A DNA stretch of 64,000 bases from Actinomycetota bacterium. GTDB taxonomy: Bacteria > Actinomycetota > Actinomycetes > S36-B12. Both the position numbers and the translations under genes were made by a program. Shown piece after piece: positions 51,840-60,171 of the stretch (position 1 is its first letter; each line of letters starts with the position of its first letter). The notes below the pieces were generated by a model. It was given only the letters and a program-made list of their open reading frames with translations, had not been told where the DNA came from and did no database searches. The stretch lies in the NCBI GenBank assembly GCA_016717115.1, contig JADKGE010000001.1:744001-808000 (forward strand), written 5' to 3'.

Positions 51840-53972
51840 CTGAGACTCGGCGCCTCGAGGCTCGTTCGCCGTGACGGCATGGAAGGCCATCAGGCTTCGC
51901 GGCGCCAGCGTGACCGCCGAACCGGCAAGATGCTCGGGGCCTGCCTCGATCGCCTGACCGGTGGACGTGTCCATGATGCGGTGGTAGGCGCGTGCGTACG
52001 GAGCGCCGGGCAGGACGAACTCCACTGGCTCGATGCCGGCGTGCAGGAGGATCAGGAAGGACTGGTCGCGGATCGGACGACCTTCGTCGTCGGCACCATG
52101 CACCTCCCCGGCCAGATACATGCCGAGCGTGCGACTGCTCGGATGATGCCAGTCGGCCTCCGCGATCTCGTGACCCTCGGGCGACAGCCAGGCGAGATCC
52201 TTGGGACCACCTTCATGCAGCGGTCGCCCGTCGAAGAAGTAGCGCTGGCGGAAGGCGCTGTGCAGACGGCGTAGGTGCAGCACCTGGCTCGCGAACACCT
52301 TGAGATCGGATTGCCAGGGCTCCCAGTTCCAGTCGTACCAGGAGATCTCGTTGTCCTGGCAGTACGCGTTGTTGTTGCCCTGCTGGGTACGGCCGAACTC
52401 GTCGCCGCCGTTGATCATGGGCACGCCGGTCGACAGCAGCAGGGTGCCGAGGAAGTTGCGCAACTGCTGGTGACGCACCCCGTTGATCTTCGGATCGGTG
52501 GTCTCGCCCTCCACGCCGTAGTTGGCGGAGCGGTTGTTGTCGGTGCCGTCGCGGTTGTTCTCGAGGTTGGCGACGTTGTTCTTGTTCGTGTAGGTGACGA
52601 GGTCGCGGAGAGTGAATCCGTCGTGGGCCGTGACGAAGTTGATCGAGGCGAACGGCCGACGACCCTCGCTGGCGTACAGGTCGGCCGAGCCGGACAGTCG
52701 CCAGCCGAGTTCGCCGATGCCCGCGTCGCCGCGCCAGAAGTCGCGGATGTTGTCGCGGTACTTGTCGTTCCACTCCGTCCACAGTGGCGGGAACTCGCCG
52801 ACCTGGTATCCGCCCGGACCCACATCCCAGGGTTCCGCGATCAGCTTGACCCGCCTGAGGACGGGATCCTGCTGGATCGTCGTCATGAAGTTGCCGAGCA
52901 TGTTCACGTCGTGGAACGAGCGGGCCAGCGCCGACGCGAGGTCGAACCGGAAGCCGTCGACGTGCATCTCCTCGACCCAGTAGCGAAGGGAGTCCATGAC
53001 GAGTTGGAGGACGTGTGCCTTCGAGACGTCGAGAGTGTTGCCGCACCCTGTGTAGTCGGCGTAGTAGCGACCGCCGCCGCTCAAGTGGTAGTAGTCGTCG
53101 TTATCGATCCCGCGAAAGCACAGGGTGGGGCCGAGTTGGTTGCCCTCGGCCGTGTGGTTGTAGACGACGTCGAGGATCACCTCGAGGCCCGCGGCGTGCA
53201 TCGCCTTGACCATGGCCTTGAATTCGGAGACCTGCCCGCCCCGGGCACCGGTGGAGGAGTAGGCCGCGTGCGGGGCGAAGTAGCCGATGGAGTTGTAACC
53301 CCAGTAGTTGGTCAGCCCGGTCTCGACCAGATGGACCTCGTCGAGGAAGTGATGCACGGGGAGCAGCTCGATTGCCGTGACGCCCAGAGTGGTGAGGTGC
53401 TCCAGCACCGCGGGATGAGTGAGACCGGCATACGTTCCCCGCTCGTGCTCGGGAATGGAGGGATGCAGTTTGGTGATGCCGCGTACGTGGGTCTCGTAGA
53501 TGACGGTGTCGCCCCACGCGGTGCCCGGGGAGCGGTCGTCGCCCCAGTCGAAATGATCGTCCACCACGACGCTACGGGGGACGTAGGGAGCGGAGTCGAT
53601 GGCGTTCAGTCTGAGGTCGTCGTCACCGACGTGTCCGTACACGGCCTTGTTGAGCCGGAACTCGCCGTCGATGGCCTTGGCGTAGGGATCGAGGAGGAGC
53701 TTGCTCGGGTTCCAGCGGTGGCCGGCGTGGGGATTCCAGTCCCCCGAGACGCGAAAGCCGTATCGCGTTCCGGCCGGCAGGTCGGTGATGTGCTTGTGGA
53801 AGACGTTGAAGACCCGCTCGGTCAACGGGATGCGCTCCTCGCGCCCCGCCTCGTCGAAGACGCAGAGGTCGATGGACGTGGCGCCCTGAGCCCAGATCGC
53901 GACGTTCGCGCCACCGTGCCGGTCGGGAGTCACGCCAAGCGGATCCCAGCCGGTGGACGCGTGGCCTGTCAC
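51837..53972 (-). CDS. glgX: Glycogen debranching enzyme (isoamylase type)
   Basis: GH13_11 enzyme cleaving alpha-1,6 branches, acting after the phosphorylase GlgP. I chose GTG 53972 (VTGHASTGWDPLG), because TAGCGT lies exactly six bases upstream; a GTG two codons earlier abuts the -10 itself. The 711 residues include a CBM48 N-domain (VAIWAQGATSIDLCVFD), VIYETHVRGITKLHP, the nucleophile in VDGFRFDLASAL, the acid in LIAEPWDVG, and FVTAHDGFTLRDLVTY. The gene is intact although its neighbours are frameshifted. It reads toward the phosphoesterase and glgP. Confidence 0.94.
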   Translation of the reverse strand: MTGHASTGWDPLGVTPDRHGGANVAIWAQGATSIDLCVFDEAGREERIPLTERVFNVFHKHITDLPAGTRYGFRVSGDWNPHAGHRWNPSKLLLDPYAKAIDGEFRLNKAVYGHVGDDDLRLNAIDSAPYVPRSVVVDDHFDWGDDRSPGTAWGDTVIYETHVRGITKLHPSIPEHERGTYAGLTHPAVLEHLTTLGVTAIELLPVHHFLDEVHLVETGLTNYWGYNSIGYFAPHAAYSSTGARGGQVSEFKAMVKAMHAAGLEVILDVVYNHTAEGNQLGPTLCFRGIDNDDYYHLSGGGRYYADYTGCGNTLDVSKAHVLQLVMDSLRYWVEEMHVDGFRFDLASALARSFHDVNMLGNFMTTIQQDPVLRRVKLIAEPWDVGPGGYQVGEFPPLWTEWNDKYRDNIRDFWRGDAGIGELGWRLSGSADLYASEGRRPFASINFVTAHDGFTLRDLVTYTNKNNVANLENNRDGTDNNRSANYGVEGETTDPKINGVRHQQLRNFLGTLLLSTGVPMINGGDEFGRTQQGNNNAYCQDNEISWYDWNWEPWQSDLKVFASQVLHLRRLHSAFRQRYFFDGRPLHEGGPKDLAWLSPEGHEIAEADWHHPSSRTLGMYLAGEVHGADDEGRPIRDQSFLILLHAGIEPVEFVLPGAPYARAYHRIMDTSTGQAIEAGPEHLAGSAVTLAPRSLMAFHAVTANEPRGAESQ

Positions 53973-53984
53973 CCTCACACGCTA
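53973..53984 (-). promoter_or_regulatory. Leaderless -10 element that fixes the glgX start
   Basis: On the minus strand TAGCGT (plus 53979-53984) directly abuts a first GTG (53978) and lies six bases before a second GTG (53972). The spacing seen at other genes here selects the second. Confidence 0.45.
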
Positions 53985-54075
53985 CAGGCGAAGGGTGCCG
54001 GTCGTGCGCGCGCCACTACGCTCCGAATTCACGGCGAACGGGCCGCGCTTGCCGACCGGGACGAGAGGGTGCGTC

Positions 54076-54849
54076 ATGGCTGAATTCGTATCGATCGAGG
54101 TCACCGAGGGCGTTGCCACGATCCTCCTTCAACGGCCACCGATGAACGCGCTCTCACTGCAGATGCAGCGCGAGATCCGGCAGGCCGCCGAGGAGGTCGG
54201 GTCGCGCTCCGATGTCGGAGCGGTGGTCCTGTACGGAGGGCCGAAGGTGTTCGCGGCGGGAGCCGACATCAAGGAGATGGTCGGCATGTCCTACCAGGAC
54301 ATGCTGCGCGCGGGCGTCGGCCTCCAGGACGCCTTCACCTCGGTGGCCCGCATTCCCCAGCCCACGATCGCCGCCATCACGGGCTATGCGCTGGGCGGCG
54401 GATGCGAGCTGGCGCTGTGCTGCGACCTGCGGATCAGCGCCGACGACGCACAACTCGGGCAGCCCGAGATCCGGCTCGGCATCATCCCCGGAGCCGGCGG
54501 CACGCAGCGCCTGCCACGACTCGTCGGCGTATCCCGTGCGAAGGAGCTCATCCTCACCGGCCGATCGGTGGCTGCCGAGGAGGCGCTGAGCATCGGCCTG
54601 GTGAATCGCGTCGTGACGGCAGGAGACGTCTATGCCGCGGCATCGGAGCTCGGAGCGCGCCTGGCTCGGGGCCCGGCCCTGGCCCTCAGGGCGGCGAAGC
54701 AGGCGATCGACCTCGGTACTGAGGTCGATCTCGCCACCGGCCTGGAGATCGAGCGGATCTCGTTCGCGGCGCTGTTCGCGACCGACGATCGCACCATTGG
54801 TATGACGGCCTTCGTCGACAAGACGGTGCCTGCGTTCACCGGTCGCTAG
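54076..54849 (+). CDS. Enoyl-CoA hydratase (crotonase family)
   Basis: Hydrates 2-enoyl-CoA to 3-hydroxyacyl-CoA, or the reverse. ATG at 54076 follows GAGAGGG and gives 257 residues. The oxyanion-hole segment is FAAGADIKEM, with GYALGGGCELALCCDLRI carrying the first catalytic glutamate and QPEIRLGIIPGAGGTQRL the second. Both glutamates are present, so true hydratase activity is expected. It lies 160 bases before etfB. In this genome it could act in beta-oxidation or form crotonyl-CoA for Ccr. Confidence 0.92.
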   Translation: MAEFVSIEVTEGVATILLQRPPMNALSLQMQREIRQAAEEVGSRSDVGAVVLYGGPKVFAAGADIKEMVGMSYQDMLRAGVGLQDAFTSVARIPQPTIAAITGYALGGGCELALCCDLRISADDAQLGQPEIRLGIIPGAGGTQRLPRLVGVSRAKELILTGRSVAAEEALSIGLVNRVVTAGDVYAAASELGARLARGPALALRAAKQAIDLGTEVDLATGLEIERISFAALFATDDRTIGMTAFVDKTVPAFTGR

Positions 54850-54886
54850 CGCGGCCGCCCCGCGCTGCGGTCGCGCCGGGATGGGA

Positions 54887-54904
54887 TATATTACCGACGA
54901 GTAA
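54887..54904 (+). promoter_or_regulatory. etfBA promoter with overlapping operator-like dyad
   Basis: TATATT (54887-54892), five of six matches to the -10 consensus, overlaps TTAC-N6-GTAA (54891-54904). The -35 is weak (CTGCGG at 54865-54870). A second -10-like TACAAT lies at 54936-54941. A repressor on the dyad would cover the transcription start; TetR-type fatty-acid regulators of actinobacteria use such dyads, but no regulator gene is present here. Confidence 0.45.
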
Positions 54905-55009
54905 CTAACGGTGGATGCGTCTCGTGGTAACTGGATACAATCCGCTAGGCAGTCGACAGCCGTATTGGCCGGTGCCGGTCAATCAGGACATCTCAGGAGG
55001 ACGACCCCC

Positions 55010-55789
55010 ATGAAGATCGCGGTGTGCGTGAAGCAGGTGCCGGACACGTGGGCGGAGAAGACGCTGCAGGCGTCGGATTCGACGTTGGATCGGGATGCGG
55101 CCGACGGGGTGATGAACGAGCTCGACGAGTACGCGGTCGAGGAGGCGCTGCAGCTGGCCGAGGCCCAGGGCGGTGAGGTCACGGTCGTGACCATGGGTCC
55201 GGAGCGAGCAGCCGAGACCGTACGCAAGGCGTTGAGCATGGGTGCGGACAACGGTATCCACCTCGTGGACGCCTCCCTCCATGGCTCGGACGCTCTCGCG
55301 ACGAGCTACGCGCTGGCCGAGACGCTCAAGGGCCGCGGGTTCGACCTCGTGATCTTCGGCTCGGAGTCGACGGACGCGCGGATGTCCGTGGTTCCGGCGA
55401 TGGTCGCCGAGCGCCTGGGCCTGCCGCAGTTGACGTTCGCGCAGAAGGTGGAGGTCGTGGGAGATCGGGTGACGATCCAGCGGGTGTCGGAGGCGGGTTA
55501 CGACACCGTGGAGGCGTCGCTGCCAGCGCTCGTCAGCGTGGTGGAGAAGGTCAATGAGCCGCGATACCCCTCGTTCAAGGGGATCATGGCGGCCAAGAAG
55601 AAGCCGGTCGAGACGTTGAGCATCGCCGACGCGGGTCTGGATGCCGCGAAGCTGGGGCTGTCGGCGGCATGGTCGAGCGTGGAGGACTTCGCGGCGCGGC
55701 CGCCGAAGGCAGCCGGCACCGTGGTCACCGACGCCGGTGACGGCGGCGCGAAGATCGCCGACTACCTGTCCGAGCACAAGTTCATCTGA
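55010..55789 (+). CDS. etfB: Electron transfer flavoprotein subunit beta
   Basis: AMP-binding subunit of the ETF heterodimer that collects electrons from acyl-CoA dehydrogenases. ATG 55010 follows a full AGGAGG site (54995-55000) and gives 259 residues. MKIAVCVKQVPDT starts the chain; VTMGPERAAETVRKALSMGAD and the AMP loop region FGSESTDARMSVVPAMVAERLG are typical. etfA follows 48 bases later. Nearby crotonase suggests service to acyl-CoA oxidation, including methylsuccinyl-CoA dehydrogenase if the ethylmalonyl-CoA pathway is complete. Confidence 0.95.
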   Translation: MKIAVCVKQVPDTWAEKTLQASDSTLDRDAADGVMNELDEYAVEEALQLAEAQGGEVTVVTMGPERAAETVRKALSMGADNGIHLVDASLHGSDALATSYALAETLKGRGFDLVIFGSESTDARMSVVPAMVAERLGLPQLTFAQKVEVVGDRVTIQRVSEAGYDTVEASLPALVSVVEKVNEPRYPSFKGIMAAKKKPVETLSIADAGLDAAKLGLSAAWSSVEDFAARPPKAAGTVVTDAGDGGAKIADYLSEHKFI

Positions 55790-55837
55790 GCCGTTTCCGG
55801 CCGCGAGCGTAGAAGCCACGAGAGGGAGATAGACGTC

Positions 55838-56794
55838 ATGGGTGAGGTTCTGGTACTGGTCGAGCAGTCCGACGGCGGCGTGAAGAAGGTCACGACGGAG
55901 CTGCTGACCCTGGCGCGCAGCCTCGGTGAGGCGAGCGCGGTCTGGGTCGGTCCCGGGTACTCCGACGCCGCTGCGGCGACGCTCGCGGAGTTCGGGGCGG
56001 GCACCGTCTACGTCGCCGGAGATGCCGCATATGCGGACCACCCGGTCGCCCCCAAGGCCGAGGTTCTGGCGCAGCTGGTGGCCGAGAAGGCCCCGATCGC
56101 GGTCCTGGTGGCCTCGACGGCCGACGGCAAGGAGTCGGCCGGCCGCCTCGCGGTCAAGACGAACTCGGGAGTCATCACCGACGCAGTCGCCGTCTCGCCC
56201 GACTTGATCGCGACGCAGTCCGTCTTCGGCGGATCCACGGTCGTCCACTCCAAGGTCACGGCCGGCACGCCGATCATCAGCGTCCGCCCGAACTCCATCG
56301 CCCCGGTGGCGGCGCCGGGGGCCGCGGCCCGCGTCGACGTCGCCGTCGACCTGTCCGATGCGGCGAAGAAGGCGACCGTCACGGGTCGCACGGTCGCAGC
56401 GAAGGGCGGACGACCCGACCTCGCAGAGGCGTCCATCGTCGTGTCCGGCGGGCGCGGGGTAGGCGGACCCGAGGGATTCGGCGTCATCGAGGCCCTCGCC
56501 GACTCGCTGAAGGCAGCCGTCGGCGCCTCGCGCGCCGCGACGGATGCGGGCTGGTACCCCCACCAGTTCCAGGTCGGCCAGACCGGCAAGACCGTCTCCC
56601 CGCAGCTCTACATCGCCAACGGCATCTCCGGTGCCATCCAGCATCGCGCAGGCATGCAGACGTCGAAGACCATCATCGTGGTCAACAAGGACCCGGAGGC
56701 GCCGATCTTCGAGCTCGCCGACTTCGGCGTCGTCGGCGATCTTTTTACGGTTGTCTTCCAGCTCACGGAAGAGATCGGCAAACGCGCGCACTGA
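55838..56794 (+). CDS. etfA: Electron transfer flavoprotein subunit alpha
   Basis: FAD-binding partner of EtfB. It has 318 residues: an N-terminal domain, then the FAD domain with SGGRGVGGPEGF, GQTGKTVSPQLYIA and SGAIQHRAGMQTS, the conserved flavin-contact motifs, and VVNKDPEAPIFELADFGVVGD. A GAGGGAGA site precedes the ATG. iscS starts 23 bases after the stop. Confidence 0.95.
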   Translation: MGEVLVLVEQSDGGVKKVTTELLTLARSLGEASAVWVGPGYSDAAAATLAEFGAGTVYVAGDAAYADHPVAPKAEVLAQLVAEKAPIAVLVASTADGKESAGRLAVKTNSGVITDAVAVSPDLIATQSVFGGSTVVHSKVTAGTPIISVRPNSIAPVAAPGAAARVDVAVDLSDAAKKATVTGRTVAAKGGRPDLAEASIVVSGGRGVGGPEGFGVIEALADSLKAAVGASRAATDAGWYPHQFQVGQTGKTVSPQLYIANGISGAIQHRAGMQTSKTIIVVNKDPEAPIFELADFGVVGDLFTVVFQLTEEIGKRAH

Positions 56795-56817
56795 CGAGTT
56801 GACTACGATTGCCTTTT

Positions 56818-58011
56818 GTGGGCGATCGGGCGTATCTGGACCATGCGGCGACGACGCCGATGCTGCCCGCTGCGCGTGCGGCGTGGCTGCAGCAGTCTGA
56901 GCGCGTCGGCAACCCGTCATCGCTCCACGCGTCGGGACGCACCGCACGGCGCGTCGTCGAGGAGTCGCGAGAGAGCATCGCCGCGAGCCTGCGAACCCGT
57001 CCGAGCGCGGTGGTCTTCACCGCCGGTGGCACCGAGGCCGACAACCTCGCAGTGAAGGGCCTGTTCTGGGCCCGCAGATCCGTCACCGGGGCAACTCGGA
57101 TCATCGCCTCCTCCATCGAGCATCATGCCGTGCTGGACCCTCTCGAGTGGCTGTCCGCCGAGCAGGGTGCGCAGATCCGTTGGGCAGGTGTCGACGAGCT
57201 GGGCCGGGTGAGTCTGGCCGAGGTGGCCGCCGGGCTGGGTGACGGCACCGACGTCGCCCTGTGCACCGTGATGTGGGCCAACAACGAGGTCGGCACGGTT
57301 CAGCCCGTGGCCGAGCTCGCGCGCCTGTGCCGTGAGGCGGGGGTGCCGTTCCACACGGACGCGGTGCAGGCCCTCGGGCAGCTGCCGATGGACCTGGGTG
57401 ACCTGGGCGCCGACGCCGTCACGATCAGCAGCCACAAGATCGGGGGACCGTTCGGCGTCGGTGCCCTCATCGTCGATCCGAGGGCGAGGCTGACTCCGGT
57501 GCTGCACGGCGGCGGGCAGGAGAGGGAGATCCGCTCGGGCACCCTCGACGCCCCGGGCATCGCTGCTTTCGCCGTGGCGGTCGACTACGCGGTGACGACC
57601 CAGCGTGCACGTGCCATCCGCCTCGAGGCATTGCGCGACGAGCTCATCGCCGGTATCCGGGCTGCAGTTCCCGACGCGGTCATCAACGGCGACACCGAGC
57701 CCGGTGCCTCCCATCGGCTCCCGGGCAACGTCCATGCCTCGTTCCCCGGGTGCGAGGGAGACCTGCTCCTGATGCTGCTCGACGCCGCGGGTGTCGACTG
57801 TTCCACGGGCTCGGCCTGCACGGCCGGAATCCCTGAGCCGAGCCACGTTCTGCTGGCCATGGGTGTCGACCAGGCCCTGTCGCGCGCCTCCCTGCGGTTC
57901 AGCATGGGCGAGTCCACCACCCGAGCCGACGTCGACGCGGTCCTGACGGCCCTGCCGGGCGCCGTCGCCCGCGCGCGTCGCGCTGGCTCCCTCGCACCTC
58001 AGGCGAGCTGA
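56818..58011 (+). CDS. iscS: Cysteine desulfurase (NifS/IscS type)
   Basis: PLP enzyme moving sulfur from cysteine to acceptors; here the likely acceptor pathway is tRNA thiolation by the adjacent MnmA. GTG 56818 gives 397 residues (VGDRAYLDHAATTPM); a TTG nine bases earlier is possible. There is no ribosome site, and TACGAT lies eight bases upstream. The PLP lysine is Lys207 in SSHKIGGPFG and the sulfur-carrying cysteine is Cys334 in STGSACTAG. mnmA starts two bases after the stop; the pair continues into a MetE-like gene and ligA. Confidence 0.93.
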   Translation: MGDRAYLDHAATTPMLPAARAAWLQQSERVGNPSSLHASGRTARRVVEESRESIAASLRTRPSAVVFTAGGTEADNLAVKGLFWARRSVTGATRIIASSIEHHAVLDPLEWLSAEQGAQIRWAGVDELGRVSLAEVAAGLGDGTDVALCTVMWANNEVGTVQPVAELARLCREAGVPFHTDAVQALGQLPMDLGDLGADAVTISSHKIGGPFGVGALIVDPRARLTPVLHGGGQEREIRSGTLDAPGIAAFAVAVDYAVTTQRARAIRLEALRDELIAGIRAAVPDAVINGDTEPGASHRLPGNVHASFPGCEGDLLLMLLDAAGVDCSTGSACTAGIPEPSHVLLAMGVDQALSRASLRFSMGESTTRADVDAVLTALPGAVARARRAGSLAPQAS

Positions 58012-58012
58012 C

Positions 58013-59104
58013 ATGCGGGTGCTCGTCGCCATGTCCGGCGGCGTCGACTCGTCGGTTGCGGCAGCCCGGATGGTCGACGCGGGCCACGAGGTCGTGGGGG
58101 TCCACCTGGCCCTCTCCCGCTCGCACAGCGTCACGGGCGGGCGGTCGAAGGGTTGCTGCACGCTCGACGATGCGCGTGACGCGCGGCGTGTGGCCGACAT
58201 GCTGGGCATCGCCTACTACGTCTGGGACCTGTCCGAGCGATTCACCGCCGAGGTCATCGACGACTTCATCGACGAGTACCAGCAAGGCCGGACGCCGAAT
58301 CCCTGCCTGCGATGCAACGAGCGCATCAAGTTCAGCGCCGTGCTGGACCGGGCGCTCGCCCTCGACTTCGACGTCGTCGCGACGGGTCACTACGCGCGCC
58401 TCGTCGCCGGACCGCAAGGCACCGAGCTGCACCGGGCCGTCGACCCGACGAAGGACCAGTCCTACGTTCTCGGGGTCCTGTCGGCCGATCAGCTGGCGCA
58501 CGCGGCGTTCCCGCTGGGAGGCGACCTCAAGGACGAGGTCCGTGCCGAGGCCGAGCAGCGCGGCCTGCTGACGGCCCGCAAACCCGACAGCCATGACATC
58601 TGCTTCATCCCGGACGGGGACACGGCCGCCTACCTTCATCGCCGGCTGGGATCGCTGCCGGGCGACGTCGTCGACGCCGAGTCGGGGGACGTCGTTGCTC
58701 GACATGACGGCACCTTCGCCTTCACGATCGGGCAGCGTCGTGGGCTCAACCTGCGGATGCCCGCCGAGGATGGCGCACCGCGCTACGTGGTCGACGTCGA
58801 CGTCGAGTCGCGCACGGTGACGGTCGGTCCGCCTGCACTGCTCGACGTCGACTCGATCGAGGGCATCCGACCGATCTGGTCCGGCCCCGCCCTCGGCGCC
58901 GTGCCGGTACCCGTCGAGGCGCAGGTGAGGGCGCATGGAGAACCGGTGCCGGGCACCGCCCGAGTGGTCGACGAGCGGCTGGTCGTCGACCTGACTGAGC
59001 CCGTGCGCGGACTGGCCGCCGGCCAGGCCGTCGTCATCTACCAGGGCACCCGCGTGCTCGGCTCGGCCACCGTCGATCGGACGCATCGGGTCGTGACCGC
59101 ATGA
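58013..59104 (+). CDS. mnmA: tRNA-specific 2-thiouridylase
   Basis: Adds sulfur to U34 of tRNAs for Lys, Glu and Gln using ATP and sulfur from the desulfurase. It has 363 residues. The PP-loop is MSGGVDSSVAA; catalytic Cys98 lies in NPCLRCNERIKF and the partner Cys197 in HDICFIPDGD, both present, with TGHYARL and FTIGQRRGL. The start is two bases after iscS, and the stop overlaps the next gene by four bases (ATGA). Confidence 0.95.
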   Translation: MRVLVAMSGGVDSSVAAARMVDAGHEVVGVHLALSRSHSVTGGRSKGCCTLDDARDARRVADMLGIAYYVWDLSERFTAEVIDDFIDEYQQGRTPNPCLRCNERIKFSAVLDRALALDFDVVATGHYARLVAGPQGTELHRAVDPTKDQSYVLGVLSADQLAHAAFPLGGDLKDEVRAEAEQRGLLTARKPDSHDICFIPDGDTAAYLHRRLGSLPGDVVDAESGDVVARHDGTFAFTIGQRRGLNLRMPAEDGAPRYVVDVDVESRTVTVGPPALLDVDSIEGIRPIWSGPALGAVPVPVEAQVRAHGEPVPGTARVVDERLVVDLTEPVRGLAAGQAVVIYQGTRVLGSATVDRTHRVVTA

Positions 59105-60171
59105 GCGGCCCCAACGGCACGTCGATGCCCTGGCGAGCGGCGGCTGCGACGTCGGTGGGTTCGTTCCCCGGCACGTCGGCACTCGAGGCCGCGCGGATCG
59201 TCGCCGGAGAGCTGCCCGACTTCATCCATGTGGCGGAACTGCCGGCACGTGGTCCGGGCTCCGACATGATCGGACGATCGGGAGGACTGCTCGCAGGAGT
59301 GGCCACCGGACTCTCCTTGGAGACCACCCCCATGGGCTGGCGGATCGCTGGTGGACTGGGCCGCGACGCTCGCCGGGCGCAGTCGTTCCTCGGCGAGGAC
59401 CTCGACGCCTTCGAGGAGTCGGCGATCGGCTATGCCGGCCCCGTCAAGTGCCAGGTGGTCGGTCCGTGGACGATGGCCGCGGCTGTCGAGCTGCCCGGCG
59501 GCGAGCGGGTCCTGCGCGACCCGTCCGCCGTCTGGGACATCGCCCAAGCGCTCGGGGAGGCGGTACGGCTGCACGTCGCCGATGTCCGGCGCCGCCTGCC
59601 GAAGGCTTCGGCCGTCGTCCTGCAGCTCGACGAGCCGTCGCTGCCTGCAGTGCTCGATGGCCGCATCGGAACGTCGAGCGGCCTGTCGTCCTACCGGGCA
59701 GTGGATGCACAGGAAGCAGAGCGCGTCCTCCGGCAGGTGCTCGACGTGGTCGGCGGCGAAGGGTTGTTCGGCGGGGTGCATTGCTGCGCCGCGGCGCCTC
59801 CTGTCGACCTGCTGCGCCGTTCGGGCGCCGACTTCGTAAGCCTGGACTTCACCCTCCTTCTCGACGATGCCGGCCTGGATGACGAGATCGGTACCGCGCT
59901 CGACAACGGCATCGGCGTGCTGGCGGGGTGTGTGCCGTCGGTCGACACTGAGAGGCTGACGGAGGCGCAGGCCAGCGCACCGCTGAGAAGGGTGCTGCAT
60001 CGCCTCGGCCTCGAGGACTCCGCCGTCCTCGACCAGGTGGCCGTGACACCGACGTGCGGACTCGCGGGCTCGAGCCCGATGTGGGGGCGCGAGGCGTTGG
60101 CAGCCTGCCGCGCAGTCGGCAGGATCGTCCGCGACGACGAGTCGGAGGGACGAGGGGACGACGATGAGTAA
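59101..60171 (+). CDS. Methionine synthase (MetE C-terminal)-like protein
   Basis: A 356-residue single barrel like the C-terminal half of cobalamin-independent methionine synthase. Probable zinc ligands are His227 and Cys229 in GGVHCCAAAP and Cys319 in TPTCGLAGSSP. It lacks the N-terminal MetE half, so methyl transfer from polyglutamyl-folate is not assured. Some short relatives use other methyl donors (methylcobamide or corrinoid proteins). The gene is embedded between mnmA and ligA, overlapping both (4 and 8 bases). This order is conserved in actinobacteria, but its purpose there is unclear. Confidence 0.75.
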   Translation: MSGPNGTSMPWRAAAATSVGSFPGTSALEAARIVAGELPDFIHVAELPARGPGSDMIGRSGGLLAGVATGLSLETTPMGWRIAGGLGRDARRAQSFLGEDLDAFEESAIGYAGPVKCQVVGPWTMAAAVELPGGERVLRDPSAVWDIAQALGEAVRLHVADVRRRLPKASAVVLQLDEPSLPAVLDGRIGTSSGLSSYRAVDAQEAERVLRQVLDVVGGEGLFGGVHCCAAAPPVDLLRRSGADFVSLDFTLLLDDAGLDDEIGTALDNGIGVLAGCVPSVDTERLTEAQASAPLRRVLHRLGLEDSAVLDQVAVTPTCGLAGSSPMWGREALAACRAVGRIVRDDESEGRGDDDE

